Shown in pieces: positions 20,230 through 20,335 of a DNA stretch of 20,335 nt. The notes beneath the pieces were generated by a model. That model did not search any database. It saw nothing but the letters and a program-made list of their open reading frames with translations, and was not told where the DNA came from. This DNA comes from a virus. The stretch spans positions 1-20,335 of the IMG/VR virus record IMGVR_UViG_3300031227_000552; one strand, given 5' to 3'. Position 1 is the stretch's first letter. Each line of letters opens with the position of its first letter. The translations under genes were made by a program, and so were the position numbers.

Positions 20230-20335
20230 TTAATCGCCAGAGCCATTGCCATAGCCATAGCCAGAGCCATCGCCATCGCCATTGCCATAGCCATCGCCAG
20301 AGCCATAGCCATAGCCATCGCCATTGCCATAGCCA
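20230..20335 (-). CDS. Gly-X repeat protein, C-terminal end only
   Basis: The window ends inside the gene. The last 34 codons read Gly alternating with Tyr, Asn, Asp or Ser (GYGNGDGYGYGSGDGYGNGD, then GDGSGYGYGNGSGD) and stop at TAA 20232-20230. The DNA is a pure (gcc at[a/c/t] / gcc aga) hexamer array. Such low-complexity Gly tails occur in several phage proteins of unknown function; the main domain lies outside the window. The array may vary by slippage. Confidence 0.6.
   Translation of the reverse strand, partial: GYGNGDGYGYGSGDGYGNGDGDGSGYGYGNGSGD
20233..20335. repeat. Degenerate hexanucleotide repeat
   Basis: At least 17 repeats of gcc plus a variable triplet (ata, atc, att or aga), continuing past the window edge. 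It encodes the Gly-X tail on the minus strand and is open on the plus strand too, though that is only a consequence of the repeat. Confidence 0.85.

Noticed and set aside
20233-20335. CRISPR array or minisatellite element
   Set aside because: Repeats are six bases with no spacers and encode a Gly-rich protein tail in frame to a stop.

Overview
The window looks like the packaging and head-assembly part of an uncultured tailed bacteriophage (Caudoviricetes) genome, possibly a prophage. Nearly every gene lies on the minus strand, so the transcriptional order is right to left. The genes are tightly packed, often with ATGA or TAATG stop/start overlaps and strong Shine-Dalgarno (SD) sites. TAA, TGA and TAG are all used as stops, so the bacterial code applies. 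No host gene, integrase or tail gene (tape measure, baseplate) is visible. The host is unknown. An O-antigen-ligase-type enzyme and Sec signal peptides suggest a bacterium with a surface polysaccharide, probably Gram-negative.

Right to left. 20335-18679: the end of a Gly-X repeat protein, two tiny membrane proteins, a Cys4 mini-protein, a GroES, a second divergent GroES-like protein and two small unknowns. 18682-17787: the small terminase subunit, then about 380 bp with two micro-ORFs, each preceded in frame by an SD-ATG-CAC-TAA mini-ORF. 17786-14535: the large terminase with two inteins, one splitting the Walker A loop and one just before the last nuclease aspartate. Each intein carries an HNH endonuclease outside the intein reading frame: the first is antisense with its own promoter and SD, the second is in the overlapping -1 frame. 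14535-13142: small accessory genes, including a PGDYG-like protein and a possible zincin. 13141-12972: a consensus sigma-70 promoter and a structured leader with an intrinsic terminator just before the portal gene.

12971-10800: portal. 10798-10691: an Arg/Gly-rich micro-protein. 10661-10463: a candidate structured RNA with the topology of a stretched leucine tRNA, followed by two operator-like palindromes. 10404-6458: two small acidic or helical genes, a scaffolding-like protein, a zinc ribbon, two duplicated decoration-like proteins and the major capsid protein, followed by a strong hairpin. 6400-1: a run of signal-peptide proteins, an O-antigen ligase, a coiled-coil protein, a large beta-helix fibre and the start of another secreted protein.

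How they fit together: TerS and TerL drive DNA into a procapsid built from portal, scaffold and capsid proteins. The GroES-like proteins probably help fold capsid proteins with the host GroEL. The left-hand genes probably deal with the cell surface (fibres and polysaccharide modification). Packaging depends on removal of both inteins, because each interrupts a catalytic motif of TerL.
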